DNA from: CAYXVB01 sp964467785
Lineage (GTDB): Bacteria > Bdellovibrionota > UBA1018
DNA: 18,731 nucleotides
Assembly: GCA_964467785.1 (NCBI GenBank)
Contig: CAYXVB010000067.1
Coordinates: 1-18,731 of the forward strand
Direction: 5' to 3'
Made by a program: the position numbers and the translations under genes. Shown in pieces: positions 1 to 7,607 of the stretch; the first letter of the stretch is position 1; every line of letters begins with the position of its first letter. The notes beneath the pieces are model-generated. The model saw only the letters and a list, made by a program, of their open reading frames with translations. It was not told the origin of the DNA and ran no database searches.

Positions 1-30
1 GGATTTCCCATTTCCCCAAAAATCATATAT

Positions 31-104
31 TCACCCCTCGGGATGGTTAGATCAGTCATCTCATAACCGCTAGGTCGGGGGTTCGAGTCCCTCCGGGCGC
101 ACCA
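31..104 (+). tRNA. Degenerate tRNA-Met (CAT)-like sequence, 3' half intact
   Basis: The 3' half reads like a real tRNA: a CTCATAA anticodon loop with CAT at 62-64, a T-arm with GGGGG at 79-83 ahead of TTCGAGT, the acceptor strand CGGGCGC and an encoded CCA at 102-104. The total length (74 bases) fits a tRNA. The 5' half does not fold. Bases 31-37 (TCACCCC) do not complement the acceptor strand, positions 8-9 are TC, and the anticodon stem GTCAT/CCGCT has three mismatches. It is therefore more likely a decayed tRNA or a 3'-tRNA copy left as an attachment site by an element lying to the left than a working tRNA. Confidence 0.5.
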
Positions 105-261
105 TCTCTCTTTTTCGTTCATTTCCAATGATTCAGCGTTGGCTATTACGAGCAGGCACCTAAATTCGTTTGAACTTGGAGCTCACTAGGGGATGATTTC
201 CGGTGCGTTCTGATTGAATTCAACCAGTGCGAGAATCGCTCCGATACTCACTTGAGGTTGC

Positions 262-1185
262 GTGCAGGTCCTACGTCGCTTACTTCAATACCTGTCTTTT
301 CCGGCCATCATGACGATTGCGATGGCGGTGTTTTATCGAGCCTTCGAGCGCAATGAGGGTTCGGGTTACGCGATTTTGCTCGTTGTCATGATTGCGGTCG
401 TCTTGGTGGTGCATGTACTTGAAAGGATCATTCCGTACCGGATGGACTGGGCGGGGGGCGACGGTCAGTGGTTGAACGATCTTGGCCATGGCCTGATCGG
501 GTCACTCGTGGGCGCGCCCTTTAGGTGGATGACCTCGGCTTGGGCGGTGCCCGCGCTCATCGCGGTCTCGCAAAACCAGCTGGGTTCCGCGCTGTGGCCG
601 TCTTCGCTTCCGTGGTGGGTTCAACTAGCCTGGCTTTGCCTGGTTGCTGAGTTCGCCAAGTACTGGCAGCATCGGTGGATGCATACGGTGCCGTTGTTTT
701 GGAGGATGCACGCTCTTCATCACAGCCCTGAAAAACTCAACGGAATGAAGGCCATCCGTGACCATTTCACCGAAAGGGTATTTAAGGCGACGGGTACTTT
801 TGGCGTGTTGGCCTTGCTTGGTGCTCCCGGCAAGCTGGTATTGCTCTACATGGTGTCGGATTTTCTGCGCGCCTTTTTCGCCCACTCCAATGCGGATTGT
901 CGCTTGGGCGTATTGGAGTATGTGATCAGCGGGCCGGCGGCGCATCGCTTGCATCATTCGATCGACCTGAAGGTGAGCGGGTCCAACTACGGCAGTTCGA
1001 TCCTACTCTGGGATATCATGTTTGGAACCTACCACTGTCCGGTCGGAAAACCCGGACCCGATCGGATTGGGATCGCGGATAATCCGATCCCTGCGAACTG
1101 GTTGAGGCAGCTTCTGTCCCCTTTTATCTGGAACCGCCTCACGTTAGACGTCGCTGCAAGAGTGCGCTCCCAGTCTGGGGGTTGA
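262..1185 (+). CDS. Sterol desaturase / fatty-acid hydroxylase superfamily membrane protein
   Basis: An integral-membrane non-heme di-iron oxygenase of 307 residues. The three histidine clusters of the superfamily are visible: HRWMH at 137-141, HALHH at 150-154 and HRLHH at 228-232, with an extra H208. Hydrophobic stretches at about 14-26, 37-55, 95-103, 118-132 and 178-205 fit a membrane protein with the histidines on one face. The start is GTG with GAGG at 253-256 six bases upstream. It sits 107 bases before the carotenoid operon on the same strand, so a carotene hydroxylase role is plausible. The superfamily also hydroxylates sterols, fatty acids and ether lipids, and the substrate cannot be read from the sequence. 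The family call is strong; the link to carotenoids is inference from position. Confidence 0.85.
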   Translation: MQVLRRLLQYLSFPAIMTIAMAVFYRAFERNEGSGYAILLVVMIAVVLVVHVLERIIPYRMDWAGGDGQWLNDLGHGLIGSLVGAPFRWMTSAWAVPALIAVSQNQLGSALWPSSLPWWVQLAWLCLVAEFAKYWQHRWMHTVPLFWRMHALHHSPEKLNGMKAIRDHFTERVFKATGTFGVLALLGAPGKLVLLYMVSDFLRAFFAHSNADCRLGVLEYVISGPAAHRLHHSIDLKVSGSNYGSSILLWDIMFGTYHCPVGKPGPDRIGIADNPIPANWLRQLLSPFIWNRLTLDVAARVRSQSGG

Positions 1186-1243
1186 TCTAAATCGACCCGC
1201 GGACGGAGTTACCTAAGATATGCGGTTTTGTCTAAGAAAAACT

Positions 1244-1276
1244 TTGACAAAATGGTGTCAGATTAGCGATTCTAAA
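1244..1276 (+). promoter_or_regulatory. Putative crt operon promoter with overlapping dyad operator
   Basis: A perfect -35 TTGACA lies at 1244-1249. The -10 is unclear: GATTCT at 1268-1273 (18-bp spacer) or TCTAAA at 1271-1276 (21-bp spacer). A perfect inverted repeat, TGACA-N6-TGTCA, covers 1245-1260 and overlaps the -35, so a bound regulator would compete with or remodel polymerase binding. The long spacer would suit a MerR-type regulator, but no regulator gene is in view. The crtY start is only about 15 bases downstream of the -10, so the leader is very short. Confidence 0.5.
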
Positions 1277-1292
1277 TTCAGCAACGCAATCC

Positions 1293-2531
1293 ATGATTGA
1301 ATCAAAAAAATCCAACAGCACAAACGCGAAAGTGACGGGCTGGCTCATTGCCGGGGGAGGACTTGCCGGATCCCTGCTGGCCGCCCGGCTCCGTATGCTG
1401 GCTCCGGAACTTCGCGTCACTGTCGTCGAGCAGGGGCATCGAATTGGCGGCGCCTCTGAGCGGACCTGGTCTTTTTTCGGATCCGATCTGACTTTGGATC
1501 TCAAGCCCTGGGCACGCTCATTGGCAGAGCGCACTTGGGACGGATACGAAGTCCGGTTTCCCCGATATGGCCGGCACCTGGGTACTCCTTACCACTCGGT
1601 GCGCTCGGAAACTTTCCACGACAACCTGGAGCCGATGCTTGGCAGGCTGTTCCGTTTGGGCGTGAAAATCCGCGAAGTGGAGGCGGACCAGGTGATTCTC
1701 GATGACGGAAGCTCCCTGCGGGCCGATGTCGTCATCGATGCCAGGGGCTGGGCGCCGTTCCCGAGCGAACATTGCGGATTTCAGAAGTTCACCGGAATCG
1801 ATTTCCGTCTGTCGCGACCCCATGGATTGACGCAACCGCTGGTGATGGACGCCACGGTCGAGCAGAACGATGGCTACCGCTTCGTCTATCTGATTCCCTG
1901 GTCTCCGACCGAGCTTCTGGTCGAGGATACACGTTATAGCGACAGCGCCGAGCTGGACTCGGGCCGGGACGAGCGCGCGATCCACGATTATGTCCGTGCC
2001 CGGGGCTGGGAAATCCACTCGGAGCTTCGTCGCGAGCGAGGAGTGCTGCCGGTGCCGACCCGAGTTGAGCCCAGGCCCGAGACTCGAGCGCCCGCGATCG
2101 GACTACGCGGAGGATTCCATCATCCGGCGACGAGTTACTCGTTTCCGATCGCGGCGAGGCTCGCGGATGAGCTTGCCCGTTTGGCCGCCTCCGGTCGCCA
2201 TAATTCGGATTCGGTACGCGCCCTAGTGAACGAACTCGCGCATCGCCATCAGTCGGAAGGCACCTATGCCCGATTCCTCAATCGCATGCTTTTCGAGGCA
2301 GCGATTCCATCGAGGCGCTACGAGGTGTTTCAGCGCTTTTACCGTCTATCGGAACCGCTCATCGAGCGTTTCTATGCGGGCACGTCCACCTGGTCGGATC
2401 GTGTCCGAATTCTCACCGGCAAGCCGCCGGTTCCCGTCTTTCGCGCCCTGCGCTGTCTTCTGCCCGTCGCCGGACCCACCCGGTCCGCCGCGAAGTCAGG
2501 CGATAGGTCAGGTGATTTGGAGGCCATTTGA
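1293..2531 (+). CDS. crtY: Lycopene beta-cyclase
   Basis: Flavoprotein that cyclises the psi ends of lycopene to beta-ionone rings without net oxidation. The 412-residue protein has the N-terminal dinucleotide motif GGGLAG at 21-26, the acidic ribose-binding E46 and the CrtY signature region with TWSFFGSDL at 58-66. DARGW at 149-153 and an acidic EDTRYS stretch from E211 follow; the latter matches the conserved acidic motif needed for cyclisation in bacterial CrtY enzymes. VLPVP and a C-terminal helical part complete the family layout. The length suits CrtY. No Shine-Dalgarno is obvious before ATG 1293. It is the first gene of the crt operon, and its stop overlaps or abuts the next start. The C-terminal tail from about residue 395 is polar and not conserved in my reading. 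Confidence 0.92.
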   Translation: MIESKKSNSTNAKVTGWLIAGGGLAGSLLAARLRMLAPELRVTVVEQGHRIGGASERTWSFFGSDLTLDLKPWARSLAERTWDGYEVRFPRYGRHLGTPYHSVRSETFHDNLEPMLGRLFRLGVKIREVEADQVILDDGSSLRADVVIDARGWAPFPSEHCGFQKFTGIDFRLSRPHGLTQPLVMDATVEQNDGYRFVYLIPWSPTELLVEDTRYSDSAELDSGRDERAIHDYVRARGWEIHSELRRERGVLPVPTRVEPRPETRAPAIGLRGGFHHPATSYSFPIAARLADELARLAASGRHNSDSVRALVNELAHRHQSEGTYARFLNRMLFEAAIPSRRYEVFQRFYRLSEPLIERFYAGTSTWSDRVRILTGKPPVPVFRALRCLLPVAGPTRSAAKSGDRSGDLEAI

Positions 2532-2533
2532 CG

Positions 2534-3517
2534 ATGTTGCCCAAGGACTCTGAAGTCGCCGAATTGCTCGCGCTGCAAGGCGGAGTCGGTGCCGAAATCC
2601 AGGCTTTGCTGCCATTGCTGGACGAGACGCTCCTCCGGCCCGCAGCCGACATCCTGGGTCGGCCCGCCAAGCGGATCCGCGCAAGGCTGGTGGAGATTGG
2701 ATTTGCCGCCGGTAGCGGGGGGGTGATCACTGACGAAGATCGCCGCGCCTGCGGACGCTGCGCCGACGCGCTCGAGGTGCTGCACGCTGGATCGCTCGTC
2801 GTCGACGACATCCAGGACGGCAGCCTGGAGCGCCGTGGGGATTCGTCCCTTCATGTGCGCTACGGAATCCCGGTCGCGTTGAATGCCGGCAATTGGCTCT
2901 ATTTTTGGCCGCTCGAGCTGGTGCGAGGCATGAATCTCGATCCGAACCGCGAGCTCCGAATGTACCGTGAGCTTCACTCCACGCTCCTTCGCGCGCATTT
3001 CGGACAGGCCCTCGACGTCGGCTGCGCTATCGACAAGCTGTCTCCCGAGCAGGTCGAGCCGACTTGCCTGGCCGCAATGGAGCTCAAGACCGGCGCGCTC
3101 ATGGCCCTGGCGCTCACGCTCGGCGCGATCCTCGCGCGCGCCTCCGAGGAGGTCGTCGAAGCGCTCCGCGAGTACGGCCACGGGCTCGGGCTCGGACTCC
3201 AAATGCTTGATGATCTCGGTTACAAGCGCCTCGAGGACCTGCGCTTGCGCCGACCCTCCTGGATCTGGGCCTTTGCGGCCGCGCACCTGGATACCGAGGA
3301 GTACGGTCGCTTTGTGGCAGCCGTCCGCGAGCTGCCCGAGGCGGGAGCCCTCGCGGCCTGGATGGACTCGCGCGCTTTTCTCGCGCTGGCGAGGATGGAA
3401 GCCTGCGACCGCATCGAACGTTCATTCGGCGCGCTGGAGCGCCGACTCGGTCCGGAGTTTCCGGTGCTCGAGGAGATCCGCGAAATTCAAGCCAAGGTGA
3501 AACATGCATTCCACTGA
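2534..3517 (+). CDS. crtE: Polyprenyl diphosphate synthase, probable GGPP synthase (crtE-like)
   Basis: All-alpha trans-isoprenyl diphosphate synthase, expected to make the C20 precursor used by phytoene synthase. From ATG 2534, the first aspartate-rich motif DDIQD is at 91-95, followed by RRG at 100-102 and a KTGA motif at 185-188. The second aspartate-rich region is QMLDDLGYKR from Q223. It keeps the first two aspartates, but the third position of DDxxD is Y230. The basic loop usually following it is replaced by a Trp-rich RRPSWIWA stretch. GGAGG at 2519-2523 serves either ATG 2534 (10 bases away) or TTG 2528 (4 bases away, TTGA overlap with the crtY stop); I prefer ATG. The 3' end overlaps crtI by 14 bases. 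The family is secure, but chain length is inferred from the operon. Confidence 0.87.
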   Translation: MLPKDSEVAELLALQGGVGAEIQALLPLLDETLLRPAADILGRPAKRIRARLVEIGFAAGSGGVITDEDRRACGRCADALEVLHAGSLVVDDIQDGSLERRGDSSLHVRYGIPVALNAGNWLYFWPLELVRGMNLDPNRELRMYRELHSTLLRAHFGQALDVGCAIDKLSPEQVEPTCLAAMELKTGALMALALTLGAILARASEEVVEALREYGHGLGLGLQMLDDLGYKRLEDLRLRRPSWIWAFAAAHLDTEEYGRFVAAVRELPEAGALAAWMDSRAFLALARMEACDRIERSFGALERRLGPEFPVLEEIREIQAKVKHAFH

Positions 3518-5087
3518 AGTCGAGATGAAGAAGGGTGACTACAAGGGTACAGCGGCCGTGATCGGTAGCGGATTCGGCGGGCTTTCTCTCGCCATCCGTC
3601 TGCAGGCGCAGGGTTTCCGTACCGTAATCTTCGAAAAGCGGGATCTGCCCGGCGGCCGCGCTTATGTCTACAAGGACAAGGGATTCACGTTCGACGCGGG
3701 CCCCACCGTGATCACGGCGCCCGATTGCCTCGAGGAATTGTTCACGCTCGCCAGTCCTCAAACCGGCAAAAAGATGTCCGATTACGTCGAGCTCATGCCC
3801 GTGCTCCCGTTTTACCGGCTCATGTGGGAAGACGGCACGCATTTCGATTACTCGGGCGATCTGGACGAGACGCTGCGCCAGATTCGCGAGCGCAATCCGC
3901 GCGACGCCGAGGGATATCAGCGCTTCCTCAAGTACTCGCAGGCCGTCTTCGACGAGGGCTACACCAAGCTCGCGCACGTGCCGTTTCTCGACTGGTGGAG
4001 CATGATTCGGGTCTCGCCCGAGCTGATCCGGCTCGAGGCTTTCCGCTCGGTCTACTCCGTGGTCTCCAAGTACATCGAGGACCCCAAACTGCGCGAAGCC
4101 TTCAGCTTTCACTCGCTGCTCGTCGGCGGCAATCCGTTCAAGACCTCTTCGATCTACACGCTTATCCATTATCTCGAGCGCAATTGGGGCGTGCACTTCC
4201 CGCGCGGTGGGACGGGCGCGCTGGTTCAAGGCCTGGTCCGGCTCTTTACGGACCTCGGCGGCGTGATCCGGCTCAACTCCGAAGTGGACGAAATCATCGT
4301 CGAAGGCGGCCGGGCTACCGGCGTCCGCACGCGCTCGGGCGAGATTTGCCGCTTTGACGTCGTCGCGAGCAACGGCGATGTGATGCATACATACCGGCAC
4401 TTGCTTCGCAATGCGCCCCTGGCGCGCCCGATGGAGCGCCGGCTGGACAAAATGTCGTACAGCATGTCGCTCTTCCTCATTTACTTCGGCACGAAGAGAA
4501 AATACGAGCACATCGCCCACCACAGCGTTCTCTTTGGTCCGCGTTACAAGGGTCTGCTCGACGATATCTTCAAGCACGGCAACCTGGCCGATGATTTCTC
4601 GCTCTACCTGCATGCGCCGACCCGTTCGGATCCGGCACTGGCGCCCGAGGGCTGCGACGCGTTTTATGTGCTCTCGCCAGTTCCGCATCTGGGCAACTCG
4701 GAAATCAATTGGAAGACCGAGGCGCCGCGCTACGCGGACCGGATCCTGAGCTATCTCGAGGAGCGGCATATGCCCGGCCTGCGCGAGAATATCGTCACCC
4801 AGCGCCTGTTCACCCCCGAGGACTTCCGCACCGAGCTCAACGCCCATCAGGGTTCGGCGTTCTCGATCGAGCCGTTGCTGACCCAGAGCGCTTTTTTCCG
4901 CGCCCATAACCGGGACGATCGGATCGCGGGGCTATATCTCGCCGGAGCCGGTACCCACCCGGGCGCTGGACTTCCCGGCGTGATCAATTCCGCAAAGGCC
5001 ACGGCCGGCGTGATCCTAGGGGATTGCGAGGCGGGGACGATCACCGCTTCGGCCTCCGCTTCTGACGGCGCTCCCGCCTATGCCTGA
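3504..5087 (+). CDS. crtI: Phytoene desaturase
   Basis: FAD-dependent CrtI-type desaturase (527 residues) that converts phytoene to lycopene by successive dehydrogenations. The Rossmann motif GSGFGG is at 21-26 with E44 for the ribose, then LPGGRAYVY at 48-56 and FDAGPTVIT at 63-71. The C-terminal FAD signature is complete, with LYLAGAGTHPGAGLPGVINS ending near residue 498. A 23-residue Ala/Ser-rich tail follows. ATG 3504 is chosen because AAGG at 3494-3497 lies six bases upstream and because it overlaps the end of the polyprenyl synthase, which suggests translational coupling; ATG 3525 is an internal alternative. Its 3' end overlaps crtB by 8 bases. With crtY in the operon, lycopene is the likely product, but the number of desaturation steps cannot be read directly. 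Confidence 0.94.
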   Translation: MHSTEVEMKKGDYKGTAAVIGSGFGGLSLAIRLQAQGFRTVIFEKRDLPGGRAYVYKDKGFTFDAGPTVITAPDCLEELFTLASPQTGKKMSDYVELMPVLPFYRLMWEDGTHFDYSGDLDETLRQIRERNPRDAEGYQRFLKYSQAVFDEGYTKLAHVPFLDWWSMIRVSPELIRLEAFRSVYSVVSKYIEDPKLREAFSFHSLLVGGNPFKTSSIYTLIHYLERNWGVHFPRGGTGALVQGLVRLFTDLGGVIRLNSEVDEIIVEGGRATGVRTRSGEICRFDVVASNGDVMHTYRHLLRNAPLARPMERRLDKMSYSMSLFLIYFGTKRKYEHIAHHSVLFGPRYKGLLDDIFKHGNLADDFSLYLHAPTRSDPALAPEGCDAFYVLSPVPHLGNSEINWKTEAPRYADRILSYLEERHMPGLRENIVTQRLFTPEDFRTELNAHQGSAFSIEPLLTQSAFFRAHNRDDRIAGLYLAGAGTHPGAGLPGVINSAKATAGVILGDCEAGTITASASASDGAPAYA

Positions 5088-6036
5088 CGTACTGAAAGGT
5101 TCGGATTCCTCGCTGGTCGCTCTTTCCGCGCAGGTGATCCGCGAAGGGTCCAAGAGCTTCGCCCTGGCTTCGTTGCTGTTCTCTCCGGGAAGGCGCGAGG
5201 CGGCGGCGCTGCTCTACCATTGGTGCCGAACCTGTGACGACGCGGTTGACCGCGCCGCCACTTCCGCCGAGCGCCATGCGCGGGTGGACGAGCTGATCCG
5301 TCTCACGGAGCGGGCTTATCGCGCCGAGTCCGCGGCGGCGGAGCCGCTTCCACCGGCATTCGAGGCGTTGCGCGCCGTCGTGCTCCGTTACGGGGTGCCG
5401 ATCCGATACGCGCTCGACTTGCTCGAAGCCATGCGGGCCGATGCCGAAGGTCGCCGCTACCGTACTTTTTCCGAACTGGTCTACTACTGCTATGGCGCCG
5501 CCGGAACGGTAGGGCTGATGATGGCGCATGTGATGGGCGTGAGCGACGAGCGCGCTCTGCGCCACGCCATGGACCTGGGGATCTCGATGCAGCTGGTGAA
5601 CATCTCGCGGGATGTCGCCGAGGACGTGACTCTCGGTCGAGTCTACTTGCCGCTGCAATGGTTGGAAGAGTCGGGCGTTCCCGTCGAGCGCCTGCTCGAG
5701 CCCGCTCATCGAGAAGCCGTATTCGGAGTCGTGCGGCGTCTGATCCGGGAGGCGGATGCCTACCGGGCGAGCGGGGAGTCGGGAATCCGATTTCTTTCGT
5801 TCAGGTCGGCCCTCGCGGTCCGGGCCGCGAGCCGCGTGTACTGGGAGATCGCCCGCCGGGTGGAGCGCGGAGGCGCTGCCGGGCTCGAACGTCGGGCCGT
5901 TGTGCCGCTGGCGACCAAGTTGCGACTTTCCGCCGGCGCTATCGCGGCGGAGTTGCTGCGCCTTCCCACCCGGCTCATCTCCCCCTGGAAAGCGGCGCCC
6001 ATCCGGGGTATTTTCCAGTTCGGAGATCCCTCATGA
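5080..6036 (+). CDS. crtB: Phytoene synthase
   Basis: Head-to-head condensing enzyme of the squalene/phytoene synthase family, 318 residues. It joins two GGPP molecules to 15-cis-phytoene. Both aspartate-rich motifs are present: DDAVD at 53-57 and NISRDVAED at 174-182, the latter followed by GRVYLP as usual. YRTF at 127-130 and the CYGAAGTVG stretch at 137-145 are also family features. ATG 5080 lies inside the last codons of crtI (8-base overlap), and the TGA stop overlaps the ATG of the next gene (ATGA). This argues for a single coupled transcript. A dehydrosqualene synthase is the main alternative, but CrtY and the GGPP-type synthase in the same operon favour the C40 pathway. Confidence 0.94.
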   Translation: MPDVLKGSDSSLVALSAQVIREGSKSFALASLLFSPGRREAAALLYHWCRTCDDAVDRAATSAERHARVDELIRLTERAYRAESAAAEPLPPAFEALRAVVLRYGVPIRYALDLLEAMRADAEGRRYRTFSELVYYCYGAAGTVGLMMAHVMGVSDERALRHAMDLGISMQLVNISRDVAEDVTLGRVYLPLQWLEESGVPVERLLEPAHREAVFGVVRRLIREADAYRASGESGIRFLSFRSALAVRAASRVYWEIARRVERGGAAGLERRAVVPLATKLRLSAGAIAAELLRLPTRLISPWKAAPIRGIFQFGDPS

Positions 6037-6665
6037 ACCATGGCATGACTCAAGCGCAAACCGCATCCCTTGTACCGGCCGCACAGACGTCGTTTCTTAG
6101 GGAGATCGTGATCTACGCCTCCCGTGTCCGCGAGTTCAATGCGATGGATTGGGCGAGCTACATCGCGTGGGTGGGACTGATCTTCGGGCTGTTCTTCGCG
6201 ATCATGGGTTTCCTGCTCGTCGGACATTACAACGGCGTGACGTATCCTGCCTGGGTCTGGAACGTGCCGATCGGAACTTTCATTTTCTGCGGTGCGATCG
6301 CCTTCGACACGATCGGGCATCGCACCGTCTACAAGGCCGAGATTTCCAAGGGCGAGAATCTCGTCCATCACATCACGATCTTTGCGGGCATCACCAGCTG
6401 TCTGGCGCTTTGCCTGGCCTATGCACAGCGCGACTTTTGGCGTATCCCCTCGCTTTCGCTCATCGCACTGACTATCTTTTACAGCGTGATCGATGAGGCG
6501 CTGCACTGGCGCCGTTATCTCAATCTCTATTCGGACCGCGTGGAGATGTGGAGCCACTTCTTCATCTTCCTCGGTCACACGATTATGATCCTGAGCTGGT
6601 ACCAGTGGTTCGATCGTGGCTATCCGGGGGTCGCGGAAACGCTCCAATTCATCCCGGGCATGTAA
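6033..6665 (+). CDS. Unrecognised five-helix His-rich membrane protein, last gene of crt operon
   Basis: I do not recognise this 210-residue protein. The start ATG 6033 overlaps the crtB stop (ATGA), with GGAG at 6022-6025 seven bases upstream, so it is translated with the carotenoid genes. Hydrophobic segments lie at about 43-65, 72-96, 111-130, 138-158 and 172-192. Polar or metal-ligand residues sit in or beside these helices: H65, D92, H96, H112-H113, E155 and H158 (an ExxH pattern), H175 and H182. Such a set could bind iron or heme, as in membrane oxygenases, but none of the CrtW, CrtR/CrtZ or sterol-desaturase histidine boxes is visible. Position suggests a role in carotenoid modification, binding or transport. 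That is inference from the operon only. Confidence 0.8.
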   Translation: MNHGMTQAQTASLVPAAQTSFLREIVIYASRVREFNAMDWASYIAWVGLIFGLFFAIMGFLLVGHYNGVTYPAWVWNVPIGTFIFCGAIAFDTIGHRTVYKAEISKGENLVHHITIFAGITSCLALCLAYAQRDFWRIPSLSLIALTIFYSVIDEALHWRRYLNLYSDRVEMWSHFFIFLGHTIMILSWYQWFDRGYPGVAETLQFIPGM

Positions 6666-6703
6666 GGGATCCGCTCGAATCCGCGCAGCGGAGCAAAAGC
6701 GGA

Positions 6704-6735
6704 AAGGGCGCCCCGCCGCATGGCGAAGCGCCCTT
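6704..6735. terminator. Shared hairpin terminator between convergent genes
   Basis: Stem AAGGGCGC (6704-6711) pairs with GCGCCCTT (6728-6735). Inside it is a second stem CGCC/GGCG (6714-6717 with 6722-6725), a GCAT loop and a 2x2 internal loop. On the minus strand it is followed by TCCGCTTTTGC, which is moderately T-rich, and it lies 29 bases past the lipoprotein stop. On the plus strand it ends the crt operon but has no T-run. Confidence 0.65.
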
Positions 6736-6764
6736 CCTCGGGACGAACAATTAGTCGCCGGTGA

Positions 6765-7424
6765 TTACAGGCGGCCGTTGAAGATCGAGCGGACATCTTG
6801 CTGGTCGTGGATTGTGCGGATGGCGTTGCCGGTCAGCTTGTCGATGCTGAGCAGCACGAGCACGCCAGCGTTCTGTTTGAGCGAATCCGGGCCCACGGCC
6901 GAGACCGTGCCCATATACTTGCCGTTCTGGTCGTTGAGGCGCAGGGTGATGATCGCGTCCTGCATCTTGAGGAAGTCGGTGCGGACAAAGAACCCGACGA
7001 ACTGCTTGCTCACGTAGAATACGGAGTTTTGCAACTGCGGGACTTCAAAGGAGATCGCCGGGAGCGAGCCGCCGGCCACGCCCGGAAGGGGACGGCCGCC
7101 CGGCAAGGTGGTCGGCGCCATGTTGAGGCTGGTGCCGAGATCCGGAACCGCGATCGTGTACGTCAGAAGCGTGCCGCCGGTCTTGAGATCGGGACCGAGC
7201 GAAATGGTGGAGTTCGGGTGATCGGGAACCGGCATGCTGAGACCACCCTCGATCTGCAGCGTGTTGAAGACCATGCTCACGGTCAGGAACTTGCTGTCAT
7301 AGCTGACGTTCGGGCCTTGCACGCCGTCGATGGAACCGGTGGCCGTGCCGTTGCGGCAGCCGCTGAAAGCGATCGCGGTGGTCAGGCAGAGTGCCGCGCT
7401 CATAAGAGTCTTGATGGACTTCAT
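6765..7424 (-). CDS. Predicted lipoprotein of unknown function
   Basis: A 219-residue exported protein with a basic N-terminus, a hydrophobic h-region (about 7-20) and a lipobox AFSGC with C23 as the lipidated cysteine. The mature part is rich in Gly, Pro, Thr and beta-forming segments and has no catalytic motif or family I recognise. Residue 24 is Arg rather than Asp, so under enterobacterial rules it would go to the outer membrane; those rules may not hold here. AGGAG lies just upstream of the start (complement of 7431-7435). It is the only minus-strand gene supported in the window. It converges on the crt operon and diverges from the TolC operon. No partner is evident. Confidence 0.85.
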   Translation of the reverse strand: MKSIKTLMSAALCLTTAIAFSGCRNGTATGSIDGVQGPNVSYDSKFLTVSMVFNTLQIEGGLSMPVPDHPNSTISLGPDLKTGGTLLTYTIAVPDLGTSLNMAPTTLPGGRPLPGVAGGSLPAISFEVPQLQNSVFYVSKQFVGFFVRTDFLKMQDAIITLRLNDQNGKYMGTVSAVGPDSLKQNAGVLVLLSIDKLTGNAIRTIHDQQDVRSIFNGRL

Positions 7425-7538
7425 GGGAATCTCCTCTGATTCGATTTGTTTGAACTGAAGTCCGTATCGACAGAAGAGCGGACGGCTTGATGTTAAAATA
7501 CCGTCACCGGTGGGAAAAGAATGCCGCGTGGCCGTTCC

Positions 7539-7566
7539 TTGTCATTCCTTGAAATCATCCTAAAAT
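7539..7566 (+). promoter_or_regulatory. Sigma70-type promoter of the tolC-macAB-like operon
   Basis: TTGTCA at 7539-7544 (5/6 to consensus) and TAAAAT at 7561-7566 (5/6) are separated by 16 bases. Transcription would start near 7573, giving a leader of about 35 bases that carries GGAGG at 7598-7602 before the ATG at 7608. No clear operator is visible. The divergent lipoprotein promoter on the other strand could not be picked out with confidence. Confidence 0.65.
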
Positions 7567-7607
7567 GAGAAGGTAACACCTCACTCTTCAATTTCCGGGA
7601 GGAAGTC

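Noticed and set aside
3114..4907. Open reading frame of 597 codons on the minus strand across crtE and crtI
   Set aside because: It is antisense to two well-supported genes, has Arg/Ala/Asp-biased composition typical of GC-rich shadow frames and shows no domain.
5658..6032. Long upstream extension of the last crt-operon gene
   Set aside because: The extension runs inside crtB in another frame and has Arg/Gly-rich shadow composition; ATG 6033 has a good ribosome-binding site and begins the conserved-looking membrane protein.
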